Of a stretch of DNA of 64,000 nucleotides, positions 36,651 to 50,747 are shown piece by piece. How positions within the stretch are numbered: position 1 is the first letter of the stretch; the number at the start of each line of letters is the position of its first letter. The translations under genes and the position numbers were made by a program. Source of the stretch: Paraspadella gotoi (Eukaryota > Chaetognatha); the NCBI GenBank assembly GCA_051294375.1, contig CM119266.1, positions 3,352,030 to 3,416,029 on the forward strand, given 5' to 3'. Under the pieces are notes generated by a model. It searched no databases, was not told the origin of the DNA, and saw only the letters and a list, made by a program, of their open reading frames with translations.

Positions 36651-39138
36651 CCTCCGGATCTTGATCTTGATCGAGGCCGTTCCATTTACTTTTCGGATTG
36701 TCTTTTCTAAAACTATTGTAAACTATCTCTTTAGGATTCTAGACTTCTTTCACACGAACGAATTTTGATGGAGGCCTTAAAACCGACCATACGCTCTGTC
36801 TCAATTCGTCAGGGGCACAGATTAGCTTACTTTTACTTAAATGAATGGGATAATTCTTTTATATTGGTTGTACCCAATTTCTCAATTCCAAAAGTTTGGA
36901 ATTAGGGGCGGTTCCTATTTCTCCGGAAACATCATCGTGATCGGCCCCGCTCTCTCCTCCCCCGCCCCTCCCCACCCCCGGCTTGGGGTAATTATAGCAA
37001 GGCACGGAGAAGTGCTCTTTTCTTAAAAAAGCTGGAAAGGGTAGATCGCTCTTGGGCAGCTTCAGATTTTCAACACTTACTTCTCTCTTAAACCATTTCT
37101 CGATGATAATTCAACGTGAGTCATCCACGATGGTTTTCGTCGGTTTAAGATACGTGAAAAAAAAATTTTGTTTACTCGATTGTGAACACGTGATGGATTC
37201 GAGCCTCTTATGAAAAATTACAGTCATTTTTTTTTCTCTCAGCGTAACGCACACATCACACCCCTCGCTATCATCGCTTCGTATCTTAACCAAAAACATC
37301 TTTGCTTACTTCATACTCAATACTCTTCCTCACCATTTCTTTCCTCCTTCTTTCCCCGTAACGTCTGTGTTTTTCCCCACCCACACCCTAACCAGTAACA
37401 CACCCTCTCTCTCCATCTCATCCTCCTTCTTACTCTCTAACTCTCGTCTCCCTCTCTATCTGAGGATTCGCCTCGGCCGGATTGAGCCTTCGAATCGTTC
37501 GTCGAAGTCGACCGCCGTTCCAATACCACGAATCCGATAAAATTATTTAATTTTTTTTCCGTTTTTTTTTCCTATTCATTTTGGTTTTTCCGTTTTTTTT
37601 TTTAAACTTCCCCTTTTTTATCATTAAATTATTTTTTTTCCCCAAACGCGTTGCTTGTTTGAATCGTCATCGGTATTTTTGTTAGTAACATCTATCGTTG
37701 AAATCCCTCTTTCGATCCAATATTAATTGTTCAAAACAATCAGTCAATCTCTTTCCCATATTGACACAATGTTTTGCTACTTGTTACGATTTTCAACTCG
37801 GCCCGCTTTTTTTCACATCCTTAGGTCCATTCATTTTTCATCCACTAACCCCCTCACCACCCTCTTCTACCCTCCTACCACCCTCACCAACCTTAATGAT
37901 CTCACTCCGTCTGCACCCACCCTCGTTACCACCCTGCACCACCCTGTCTAACCACCTCTAACCACCGTCTGCCACAACCTTCCTCCTTCGAATTTTAATA
38001 AAATTCTCTGTAAAAAACCGAGAGCAGTTCCCACTTTCCACTACTCTGACCTCAACAGACATCGCCCCTTCCAATATTCACATCTGGCCCAACTCGCTCC
38101 AGCAGTTAACCCCGCCCCTTTGTTCCAAATACTGCCGCCCCCTCGCTCCTTCCAAACAATCACAGCCAACGTTCAAATCAAACAATCCTTCCGACTCGCT
38201 CAACATTCCCCTCCCCTTCGCTCCAACACCTATCCCGCTTTCTCACCGTTTGCTTTTCCTTTTGTGTTTCTTTGTCCGGACGAGTTGATGTACTGGTTGA
38301 TGTTGAGCCAAAGGAGCCGTGACTCTGTAATGATTGGGCGCGAGAGGAGAGTCGAAAGTGTCCGGTTGGGCTTGAAGAAGCATCACCCTGAATGAGTACA
38401 CTCAAATTTCATTTGTTACAGTTACTCACCGATACTTATACACTGCGCCCAAAAAAAGGTAGCTCTCCTCTTTCACAGCTTAACATTAAACTATCGTATA
38501 ACATATTTTTATTAAACCGTTTTTTTTTTCAGCGAATCAAAGCTTGTTGTTTATATATATATATATATGTGTGTGTGTATAAATCTCTTATGATTTTGTA
38601 AGGGATATTACCATTAAATAAAATTTAATTTTGCTATACCCCTGTTTATGCTAAATTTTTTTACAGAAACTGTGCGACATAATATAATATAAACCATTAG
38701 AGTGGAGGGATCGAAAAAATTAAGTCTATCATTGGGCATTCTTAATAAAATGTTATAAATGATTTTGTTCTCTCTCTCTTGTCCTGTGTCCTCTCTCTGT
38801 CTCTCTCATCTGTCTCTCTTTGTGTTCTCTTTGTGTCTCTATGTCTCTCATTCTCTGTGTCTCTCCTCTCTCTTTGTCTTCTCTCTCTCCCCCATCTCTC
38901 TCTCTCTGCTTTTAAAGCCCTCAAGTCCTAAAGCCGCAGTAATTAATATTGTCTATTTTCTATTTCTCTCTCTCTCTGTCTCCCCTCTCTGTGTCTCTAT
39001 CTGTGTCTGCTTTTTTTTTTGTCTTACTCTGTCTTCTCTCCGTGTCTCTCTCGGTCTCTCTTTCTCTCCCTCCAGCTTTTGAGTGGGAAGGTTTTAATTT
39101 GGCATAATGTCGCCTCCGCGCTCACTCTCTCTCTCTTT

Positions 39139-39190
<52 letters not shown>

Positions 39191-39688
39191 CGTTGCCACC
39201 CGAAAACCACGTTTTCCATCCGACGACCGAAACAATTCCGATGATGAAGAGGGCGACGGCCGACGCCGACGGACGCCGACGACGACGACGACGACGGAAA
39301 CCCGAGAGACTCGAGCGACGGTGGCCGACTTTCGAGTCGACACAAGGATATAACGAAAGCGAAAAATGCCGGCGAACGACGACGAACGATGACGTGCTTT
39401 TCGTGCCACGACGGGTCACATGGCAGCGCCATCAATCGCCGAAAAGAAATGACGACGTGACAATAGAATCGGGTTACGAAAGGACTTGAAACGTGACGAA
39501 TGATCGAATCAAAAAAGAATCAGGTGCCAAAGCCGTTCGTGACAAAGGCGTCATTTGACCTGATATTGGCCGACAAAGAATCTTAGGGGATGGCATGGGA
39601 AGACGCGACGAGGCAGTTGAACATCCAATGTTCCAGGGCGGGGGGAAGGTCGCCGCCGCTCGGTCGTTGGTTCGACTTGTCGATCGAG

Positions 39689-39789
<101 letters not shown>

Positions 39790-40515
39790 CGTGGAAAGTG
39801 GCGTCCGAAAAAAATTGGTTCTTCCGTTGCCCGTCAGAGGCGAAGAATGATTAAAGTGAATCATTGTTGCTGTTGTCGTTGTTGTTGACGCTGTTATTGT
39901 TGTAGTTATTGACGGAGAAACCCTCATCAGCTTATGGAATCAAGACTCTGCGGATTAAAAATCTTGTCGTCGTCTTCTTCTTCATATTAGATTGATTCGA
40001 GCCACCGTTGGTGCCTCGTTGTTATTGTTATTCTCTGTCCTTATTCGCGTTATTTATCGTCTTGCAGCTCTTATTCACGTCAGAGTCTTTGAAGTGCGCT
40101 GACAATCGGAGGGACGACGAACACTTGCGTTGGAACAGGATGGGAGCCTTTGGGGGGGGGAACTGAGAAATAAGAAATAATGGAAGAGGGAAGAAAGAAA
40201 TGCTGTAGAAAGGAAATAGTGAACTCGGAGGCCTGGATGAGAATGACTTATAGGCATCATTGAGTTACTTATCTAAAAGTGCAATAGACTAAGTCTAAGT
40301 AAAATTGTGTTAAAGATAATCTTTGAATCTAGTGGGCCTTTAATTCAGTGGGCCTCCAATGTTCATTTAGGGGTTGTCACGTCGTTTTTTAGTCATGAAT
40401 TAAGGAAACCAAAACTCTCTCACGATTGTAAATTGATTGTGATTTAGCTCTAAATTTCATTCTCATACACAAATTATTTTTTTAGAGAAAAAAAAACGGT
40501 AAAAAAAATTTAAAG

Positions 40516-43372
40516 ATGGAAATTTTTACTCATCTCAATGGTTTTTACTAATGAGTCTCCATGTCTTGGACCTTTTGTCAGACTTTCGGCACGATTGTAT
40601 GCATCTGTCTTCAGCACAGTCAAAACTTTAGCGATCATTGGGTTGGGTACTCGGTCTTATCTTAGCAACACCATGCTTTAGTCTCCTGTTTTAAGCATTC
40701 CGTTTGTCTGGAGATTCTCGGCTAAGTATCCGACTTTGACCAAAGATTGTTGGCGTCGCTCAGCGACATTGGTCTCTCATTGATGGGACTTGCTGTGGTT
40801 CCCATCTCGATCGACCCTTTTACCAGGAAAAGGCACATGAGCGGAGTTGGAGTTCATTATACTCAAAGGTATGATTACAATATATTTCAAGTATCTTAGC
40901 TATAAGTGGTAAAAAAGGTTTGTTTAGTGCTGGAAAATTCATATCAATAAACCTAAAAATTACTAAATATCTTGAGGCATAATTTTCAATAAATTTTTAA
41001 ATCATTTAAAAATTATTGTCACAAATATTTCCATACAGAAAAATTTGCGGGAGACTCGATTATCCATATCTTCCTCGAGTCATTTCCCCCAACTGGTTGT
41101 CCAGACAGCATCAAGCCGTCCTTGTCCTGGATGGAGAAATTAAACAATCTGCATGCCAAAAAACTCATAAAGCCATTTACGCTCTTCACGAATCGGTTTA
41201 GACTCAAAGAGAACGGATCTGTGGTGAAAAATGATTCACCTTGAATGTGTTTTTGCTTCTAAAGGTTTGTTTGTGAGCCGTTTTTTACTGTTGTTGTTAT
41301 TTTCAATTGATTTAATTGTTGTTCCAAGGTTGATTGTTTTAATTATTTAATTTTATAAATTCTTTTTCAGTTGTGTCTCTTTTGTTGTTTCGTTTCTCGT
41401 AGTTGTATGCTGAGTATAGGTGGATTTGGAACTGTTATCTTTATGTTTTGAAAGGGTATTTTATGGGTCTAGTTTTTGATCACAATCTGTTCCTGGCCAA
41501 TTACTAATCACTTATTCTGGCATCCATGGCGTTGTCGACTTTGAGTATTGCATCGGCCCTGTCAAATTTAGGATAGAGAACCTAAATTGCAACAGGTATG
41601 TTTAGTCATATGCCTAAATGGGAACTTGAGCCAACATAAATAAATCTTTTCCCTTGGAACCCCAGCTCAAACCATATGCGACTCCTCAAACTATATTCAA
41701 TCATTAGCATCATCCTGGGCACCTTTGGAATGCCATCGCAACCTTTTGATTTAATGAGGCGGTCCTCAACCTCAACCCGGTTTTCTTCTTCTTTTCATCT
41801 TTTAATCCCCTTGAGGGCTTTTACCGCTGGAGAAGCCTTGTGGTCTACTTAAAAATTTAGGAAGCGGCTGTGGACTCTCAGAGGGAAGACTCCTCTATAG
41901 AGCCCACTGCATGAGTATAGGTCTTCATCTGCTTCTGCTTCCCGCCATCAATGTCCTACTTTACTCTTTTATCTTTTTGTTGAAAAAACCCATGCATTAA
42001 TTGATGATATTACGTAAAAGACTGGGGTTTGCAGAATTTGGTGAATGATGCTCCGCAATGTTGTCTTTCTACAAAACTAGAAAATATAAGAACGCACCCT
42101 ATTATTTTAACAACAAAAGGAATTATCAATGGGCGTCTGTGGAAAAAAGCCGTTTTCCCGGCAACTGTTACCCTTTTTCTACTAACGACCAACTTTTACC
42201 AGAAGGGTACTTCTTTCTTCAGTTTATCACTTGGGCAACTATTTAATCTTTGCATCACATCATGATAACATATTTGAATTTTTATCTGGTCGAAATCGTT
42301 TTTGGGAACTCTAAATAGCCTTCTCCTCTTGTATGTTTCAAAACAGCATAAAAAAATATCTAATGTTTTATTAAAGTCTTCATTTTTGACAATGATAATA
42401 TATTTAAACATCACATGCTGCAATAAAATTAATAAATCTTAAAGCCTGTTTTGTAGTCATACCATTACCAAAATGTGAAAAAGTGCCATATTTGGGCAAA
42501 TGCGATATTGAAATATCCCACGTAACCACGACAGTAGTGAGAAAGCAGCTATTGAATCGTTGTGGTCATGTATGCATATGGCAATTTAATTTCAGCTTTA
42601 TGTCCTGTCTTCTGGTACTTACTTTTTTCTTTCAACTCCAAAAATTATTTTACAAACCACAGTAGTTAAACATATATCAAAAACTGTTTGCATTATTTTA
42701 GGACTTAGTGTTTTTATTTTTAAACTTTCGAGAATCATATAATGAAATACATTATGGAAGAGTATAAGAATATTGTAAAACTGTATTAGAAATGAAGAAT
42801 CTTTGGCGTCTATTCTTCAGACCCTTATCACCATTTCTGTGGCCTATTGTGGGCAAAGCAAAAAATTCATTTTTAATGTTTGGTTTTTTCCATTGTATCA
42901 TTTTTTATTTAATTTTAAATTTAATTCTCGAGAAATTAAATGGATCTAAAAAGAATTTTGCAAAAATTATGGTGGTTTCTTTTGGTTTGTAATTTACGGG
43001 CTATTATTTATATATTTACGTCATTTTCAACAAAGAACGAATTATTTGAATCAATATTCAGATTTTGATAATTTGATTGCTTACTTGATTTTTTCCGATA
43101 TTTAAGAACGGTCCCATCAGTTTACCTATTCCCCAAGCTTATCAAAGTGACAACGTCTCTAGCCAGCGGAAAGTTTGTTTTTGCTTACAACAAAATGAAA
43201 TAAAAGACTAAAAAATAAAAATATTAGTAAAGTTATAACATTATGATACTCACATATTGAATTTCTTTGAAAATATGACAGACGCCGTGGTTCAAAAATG
43301 TTTTGAAAAATGTCAATTATTTGTATTAGTTATTTTTGTACTTCCAATAATGCTAATTCTAACACAATTAAT
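40516..43372 (+). pseudogene. Frameshifted copy of the XK-related-like gene
   Basis: Collinear with 15473-18337 but interrupted by dozens of one-base indels (for example CAATGGTTTTTACTAATGAG, TTTGATTTAATGAGG), with no frame over ~80 codons. The pattern is spread evenly and not biased to third codon positions, which points to sequencing error more than to gene decay. Confidence 0.75.
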
Positions 43373-44315
43373 AAAAAATTAAAACTAGAAATCTTTAAAA
43401 GAATTTTTTTATAATATTTGATATAGTCCTTGGAGTTAGGAATAAATTTGACTATATTGTTTTAAAAAATCAATTAAAATAATTTTTAATTTTTCTAGAA
43501 ATAATCAACTTCCTAACAATGATGAATAGATTTTTAACATACCAATTTATTGGATCACAAAGTTTAATATACATCTTCTCATTTTCTATCTTAATGAACA
43601 AATCTTTATCTTTACGTGTTTAACACCGTTTCTAATATATTTTTAAATTACATTTTTAGATTGACATTTTTTTTCCTAATTTTGAAAAGGTTTTTAAAAA
43701 AAATGACTCAAAATTATCAAACTTTGTCGAACAACTAGGAGGGTTGCGGTCTTAGGGTGGAGTGATGAAAAGATTGAGCGATTGAACATATTTTTTGCTG
43801 CCTATGCACATGTATTTAATGAATTTTTATCATTAAAATTTTATTAAGCATAACAGTATAGTAAATTCATTATTTATTTAGTAATATCCCTTTTAAAATC
43901 ATAAAATTTCAAAATAATTTTTTTTTATTTTTAAGAACAGATTTGGATTCGCTTGTAAAAAAAAATAAGAAACTTATAAAATATGTTGTAATGATATTTT
44001 AAGTTTAGACCACCAAAAAATAAACTAAAAACCTTTTAACATATATAAGTTTCTACTACTATTTTTAATTTTGCTTTTAAAGAATTTACTATTTTATAAG
44101 AAACTTGCTACAGATACTATTGTATTTTACATTCTGTTTCCGAGAACAAAATAAAAAAATATTTGTTTTATTACGTCTAAAATCCTTGTTTGATCACTAA
44201 TATTTTTTTTTATTTTTAAGTACTCCACTCTATTGGGTAATATTATTAATTCATCAACAATTTTATTGAATTTATTTAAATTTTAGTTATTATTTGGAAT
44301 CTTCTTATATGTAAC

Positions 44316-45008
44316 ATGGAGGTTTCACTAATCTCTCTGTTATTTTCTGTGGGTCTTTATGTCTTAAAACACTTTATCTGACATTCAAACATAATACATC
44401 TGACGACAGAAACTTTTAGGATTATTGTTGGGTTATTTGGGTTCATCTTGGTCAATCATACTTTGTCTCCTGTTTATATAGCATTCATTTGGAGGTTTTG
44501 GGGAGAGTCTACTATTTTAACAAAGAATCCTTTACGATGGTCATTGACAAAAGGATCTGTCATATGGACTTGCATTGTGCCCCATCAATGATTGATATTT
44601 ACTTGGAAAATTGAAAGACTATGCAGATCGAATAAATTTCAACCTCATAGGTGAGCTAATGTTAGATTTGTTGCATTAGTCCATGAATCAGTTGGATCAC
44701 CATGGTACATGTATATTGTATAACATCAAGGAAAGCTAAGAAAACAAATTGAGCTTTTATTATAATTTTATTCAAGTTAGTCTAATCAGCTCTTATGTAT
44801 ATTTTTATTTTCCAAATCAACTAAAATTAAATGTTTCTGGCACTTCACAGAGAGGCAACGCAGAGAGACTCATTTGATTCACATTGTGCAGGAGTCATTT
44901 CCCCAGCTCGTTGTCCGGACAGCATTGGCCGTCCTCTCCTTGACTGAAAGTAGAGAGATTTGTTACCGAAGTACCAAAAGTTTAGTACAATATTTTAGAA
45001 CAGTTTAA
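44316..45008 (+). pseudogene. Copy of the second XK-related-like unit
   Basis: Collinear with 19272-19965. Here the TAG after SCYI reads through (TGTTTATATAGCATTC) and the second segment is open in the phase expected from its acceptor (ERQRRETHLIHIVQESF), but other indels disturb the first segment. Confidence 0.6.
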
Positions 45009-45617
45009 CTTTAAACTAACAACTTTCAAACTGAATAATATGATATCAAAATTTAAATTTTACCTCAAACAAATGTTTACCTCCAAATATTTTTTGGTAT
45101 GAATTTTCTTTTCAATATTATTTACTGCAATATGCATTTTAGATATAGTATATTATATTTATATATATAAATATATAGTAGAGTAATTATATATAATATA
45201 TACTAAATTTTTATATTTATAGAAAGTAATTGCATATTGAAGTAAATCATAATATTAATAAGAAAGAATTCAAACAAAAAATACTTTGATTGCATATGAA
45301 ACATAACAATTGTAAAAATGTAAAAATGAAAAAGCCATATCTAAATTTTTAACTATTGCACACTTTTATAAAATCTATCCGTAAATTTGTAGTAGTTTTT
45401 ATTTAACATCGATGTTAAAATAAAACAAAAAAAAAACTCATAAGGAAAAAGCGTGACGCCGACGACAACGAACGAAGTTCACAAAGAACGAAAACGATCA
45501 AAATCGTCTGGCGGAGAAAAAAAAGAAATAAAAAAGAAATAAAAAAAGAATGTTTTTGTTTATTTTTTCATGTCCACGATGACGCGAGTTGCGGGGCGAT
45601 AACGGAAAAACGTGGGA

Positions 45618-45654
<37 letters not shown>

Positions 45655-46024
45655 AGAGAGAGAGAGAGAGAGGGGAGAGTATTTAGAGTCTCAGAAGATA
45701 TTTGCTTCACATTTATTCTTAAAAAAATCAGACGACCTTTCCTTTTTCCACCAAACAAGCTTACTCCCTCCAATGGTTGCTTGCTCGTAACCTCGGCAGG
45801 GAGTGTTCCGCTTGTCCAGAGAGTTGGAGGCGAGACTTCCGGCGACTTTGTTTTTGAAGCTGTTGTTGAGGATCGTTGAGGGATGTCGACCTGAGAGAGG
45901 AAGGGAGGCCGAAGAGGTTGTGGAAGGGGTGAGCCCGTTAGGGTCAGAAGAGAAAGCCGATGGGTGGAGAAAAAGGTTAATATATACTAAGTGTGTAGAG
46001 AATTGAAGAACAAAAATTTATTTG

Positions 46025-46107
<83 letters not shown>

Positions 46108-46189
46108 TACATAGACTTGTTAGTTTTCCTTTCTTTTTCGTTTGGTGTATGATTTAGAGACAGAAAAAAAATTGATTTTCAAAACGAAT

Positions 46190-46492
46190 TGTTTTATTAA
46201 AGATGCAGACATGTTTCGAATAATTGTTTGTTCATCATCAGTGCATTTAGACAATTTGAAATACAAAACTTTGCAAGTCCGGAAAATTGAGAGAGAGAGA
46301 GAGAGAGAGATGCAGAGAGAAAAGAGAGGAGAGAGAGAGAGAGAGAAAAGAGAGAGTGAAGAGAGCGGTAGAAAAACCCAAGGGCGACAGGAGAAAAAAT
46401 GTCTCGGCGCAAATTTTGAAAATGGTCCTGGAAAATTTGGAACATGAAAGCCCGTGTTCAAAGTGGCCCAGCTGTGTACAAGGCATTAGCGG

Positions 46493-46539
<47 letters not shown>

Positions 46540-46880
46540 AGAGGAGAGCAGAGAGAGAGAGAGCTTCCAACCAAAGGGTTGAGAGAAAGTGAACAGTCAG
46601 AGGGCGAGAACAGCTGAAAGTTTTGTTCAGATAGAGAGAGAGATAGAGGAGGGAATAGAAAATAAAGTCAAATGAGAAAATAATGCAGAGGTAATGAATT
46701 TTACATTGAAATAATAAAACTAAAAAGTAAAATAATAATAACAACAGTGAAATAAATAATAGTTTTGTAATTTTTAATAATGAAAGGAAAATTGAAATTT
46801 GTAAGTAAAAGGAGAAAGGTAAAGAAAGAAGCTCAAAGTGAGCAAAAAATGTTCGAAACATGTCTGCCCTCTTTAATAAA
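46190..46880. mobile_element. Copy of the (GA)n-bearing inverted-repeat element
   Basis: Third occurrence of the 21120-21625 element, including the extra ~170 bases between two (GA)n tracts seen at 32140-32280. Confidence 0.6.
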
Positions 46881-47008
46881 CAAGAGAACAGCTTTTAAAC
46901 CTCAGATTCTCTGATAATGTTCATAATTGCCGGGCACAACCCCCCCCATTCCAACCCTGGCCCCCCAATTTCCGCCACCCCAACCCCCCTGGCCAGTGGC
47001 AACACAAC

Positions 47009-47159
47009 CTGGTTTGGGGTCGGCGAGTTCGTCCGGCGCCGAATCCTGGCGCCGCAATTTCCGTCGGCGCGATCCGGCACGCAACACGACGGCGCTGACG
47101 ACGCGATGACGAAGAGGACGACGCTGACCAGCCACGACGATGACGAGCAACTTGTGTTC
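47009..47159 (-). pseudogene. Copy of the membrane-helix exon of the PPSY-tail gene
   Basis: Matches 21785-21939 with indels (GACGCGATGACG, CAGCCACGACG) that shift the frame within the helix. Confidence 0.75.
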
Positions 47160-47730
47160 CTGAAGGAAGATGGATTAGAAATTAGAATTTGGATTAGAAT
47201 TTTGAATTATTTGGATAATTTTTATATAGATCTAGCCAAAATTTTAATTAGTTATAATTATCATTAAATGACGATCTTGGATCTTATGTTCTCTCCGTCT
47301 CCGCTCTCTCTCTCTCTTTTCTTCCTTTGCTCTGACTCTTAACTAATTCATTTGGCCCTGAAAGATATGTGTCCAAAGATCCAAAATAGTTGGGTCATTT
47401 TAATATAACATTGTACCTGTACTTCCCATGTGTAATCTTTTAACTAATTATCGTTATTAGTTATAACTACTATTATTAGTTATATATGGTTATTTATTAG
47501 TTTTAATTATTCTACTATTATTAAATCCAAGGTAAATATTCTCGCGAAAAGATACGGTCACGTTCTCTCTCTTGGTCTTGTTTCTTACATCTTGTTTTAC
47601 GCAGCAACGGCACGACGTATTGTTAGCTTTCTATTCAAGTATTACATATTAAATTAATTTTAATTTTAATCATTAGTCGTCATTAATTTTATTTGATATT
47701 CAATATGATATCCTTAGCATTAATTATACC

Positions 47731-47942
47731 TCCAAGACAGGTAAAAAAGACGAAGACGAGAAAAAACGTTTTCAATTCTTCGGATCTTGATCTCGCCTCC
47801 AGTTTTGCTTTCAGCTTTCGCCTCCGCCCATGGCGCTGTGTTTGTTGTTTTTGTTGTGTTGTTGTTGTTACCGTCAGCGATGGTGAAAGCAAAAAGTAAG
47901 AAAGAAAAAATCCAAGACGAAGGAACGAAAAACTGACTTCAT
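47731..47942 (-). pseudogene. Copy of the signal-peptide exon of the PPSY-tail gene
   Basis: Matches 22535-22747. An extra A after GAACGAAA and changes in the GTT repeat break the frame. Confidence 0.75.
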
Positions 47943-48372
47943 CGTATCGCGACGATTTCACTGTACTTTGTGGGCGACGTTCGTAAAATTTGTTGATATA
48001 ATACAAACTGCATACACTTAAGTCATTAACATTGTTTTTTTTTTCTTTTTTCAGCTTATATGTGTCATGGTTTTTTCGTGTTTTTTTTTTTAATGTGGAG
48101 AAAATGTTTTAGAAACAAAAAAATCCTTAAACGAGGATTTAACTCAAATTTTAAGACATTTTTTTTTTGTTTAAGTTCAAATTTATCTTTCTTCCCTTTT
48201 TTTTGTAATTCGATTTGTATCTTTTCCTTGAAAAGTATATTATTTGTTTTGTTTTTTTTTTTATCTTTTCTTCTTTCGTGAGAAAACTCGCGTGATTTCG
48301 TTTATCCTTCGTGTTTTTGTGAATCCGCGAGATTAACATTGGCGGCCGTGAGTAAGAGAACGAGAACGAGAG

Positions 48373-48403
<31 letters not shown>

Positions 48404-48781
48404 CGAGAGAGAGAGAGCCGAAATAGTGAGAACAGAGGCTGACAAGAAAAGTCACGGGGCAGAAAAGCACCGAACTTCGTCGTTCGTTTTCGTCGTCGTC
48501 GTTCATCATTCATCGACGTCGTTATCCTTGACGAGGTCGTCGTGTCGTCGTCGTCGTCCGTCGTCGTCGTCGTCATCCTCCCCTCAAAAGGTCCGTCCGC
48601 GGGGGACTCGGGGCGTGAAGGAAATACGGTGAATTGTAACCGGTCATGAATGGATGAAAATGGACGAAATGGACGGAAAATGGACGAACTGAGCAGAAAA
48701 AAGGGATAAAAAAGAGGGAATGCGATGACGACCTGGAAACGAAAAAAGGGAAAAGGTGGGATGTTTGCTGAGTTATGAGAG

Positions 48782-48831
<50 letters not shown>

Positions 48832-49033
48832 ACAGAGAGAGAGATAGAAGAAGCTTCGATTTATGCTACCTTCACGTGTTCTCGTTCGTGGATTTTCATT
48901 CATGAGCTCATATCTTTTTTTTTAAGATCAGAAAGACAAATGAGAAGGAATGAATGAATGAACAAAGAAAGGAAATTGAGAAAAAGTGAATGAGTGAATG
49001 ACCGAGAGAGAAAGAGAGAGAGAGAGAGAGAAG

Positions 49034-49097
<64 letters not shown>

Positions 49098-49149
49098 TTG
49101 AGGAAAAATTGGCCGATCGTACGCAAGGTAAACATCCACAATTTAACGC

Positions 49150-49189
<40 letters not shown>

Positions 49190-49308
49190 GAGAGAGAGAG
49201 AGAAGAGAGAGAGAGAAAGGATTAAACTTTGAAAACAATAGTAACCCCCATATTTTTTTCACAAAAATATTCTAACTCTTATATTCTGCTTGAAGAAGGA
49301 TAAAAGCT

Positions 49309-49344
<36 letters not shown>

Positions 49345-49669
49345 CTTCTCTCTCTCTCTTTTCTCTCTCTCATTTTCACAAAGCCTCCACTTTCTTATTC
49401 TTTCTTCAATTCCTGAATTTGTTTCGACTTAAAAAAAAAAAAAGGAAAAAGAAAGTAAAATCCTGACCCAAATTTTGGTCTCTTTTTCCTCATTTTTTTC
49501 TTTAGGGATTCAGATCGTGAAACCGGAATCTTTGTTTATTCTCGAACGATCACGTGACAGCTTTTGGTCATGTGACCGTCTCGATCCTGAGTGTCAAAAA
49601 TCTGGATTTTTAATAGGGCGAGGTCAATGTCAATGTGGACGACACATCGACGGTCGGAACTCTCTTTCT

Positions 49670-49705
<36 letters not shown>

Positions 49706-49897
49706 CCCTCCTCCTATCTTTTTCTCTCTCTTCCTCGATCTTGATCTTGATCGAGGCCGTTCCATTTACTTTTCGGATTGTCTTTTCTAAAACTATTGTA
49801 AACTATCTCTTTAGGATTTCTAGACTTCTTTCACACGAACGAATTTTGTAGGTTTTAAGTTTTTGAAATTGTTTAGTTTCAATTTTAAAGTGGAGAA

Positions 49898-49946
<49 letters not shown>

Positions 49947-50055
49947 TCACTCTCTTCAATAAGATGATCCGCATTTATAACGACCCAAAGAATTCAACTT
50001 CTTACAACCGCCCTATCCTCCTCCTCCTCCTCCTCCTCCTCTTCTTCTTCCTCTA

Positions 50056-50080
50056 NNNNNNNNNNNNNNNNNNNNNNNNN
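50056..50080. other. Assembly gap (25 N)
   Basis: Exactly 25 N inside a (CTT)n tract. The noise level drops to the right of it, marking a change of underlying contig. Confidence 0.99.
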
Positions 50081-50359
50081 CTTCTTCTTCTTCTTCTTCG
50101 GCCTCTTTCACATCGTGACAGCCACCAGGGGTGAGACCCAAATTAAACACGATAAAAAGTGAAACTCTTCACGCGAAAGTTTTCGCTTCATTGTGAGATT
50201 AAAACGTTTGATCTATTTTCTTTAGGGACTTTAAAATTTCGCTTTTGTATTTAGATGCAGGATGTATTAATTAACTTATTAATTATTTAATCAATCAATT
50301 TATTTATCAATCAATAAATCAATAAATCAATAAATCAATAAATCAATCAATCAACCAAT

Positions 50360-50390
<31 letters not shown>

Positions 50391-50715
50391 AGTCAATCGT
50401 TATCGGCATTAATGTCGTCGTCGCCATCATCTTCGTCATTGCTTTTGTCGTGGTTAGTGACAAAAAGACCAAAAAATAAACATTTCGGATCAAATTGTTT
50501 GCTCAAACTTGTTTAAGTTTAATTAAAAAAACATATTATAACTGAATCAAACCTCAATATAGTTTGTTTCGCTTGTTATTAACATTATATTCTGTTTTCG
50601 ATTTTGCCGAGATTTGACACTTGGTTGACCCCAGATTTGACCTTCCCCTGACCTCACGGTAAATTCCGTTTCTGACCCAGACTTTTTTTGTTCGAGCGGA
50701 TCAGAGCTGGCGCCG

Positions 50716-50747
<32 letters not shown>

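Larger units (their letters stand above)
30727..36765. repeat. Partial third copy of the duplicated block
   Basis: Matches about 19.88-24.62 kb in order and orientation with many single-base indels. It carries one extra segment (33465-34545, tandem units) and one gap (36318-36650). It lies between the two larger copies and is joined to the next at the dispersed GATGGAGGCCTTAAA repeat. Confidence 0.88.

Noticed and set aside
40516-43372. Decayed paralogue of the XK-related-like gene
   Set aside because: The differences are evenly spread one-base indels that also hit introns and spacers; assembly noise explains this better than evolution as a pseudogene, although it is listed as a broken copy.
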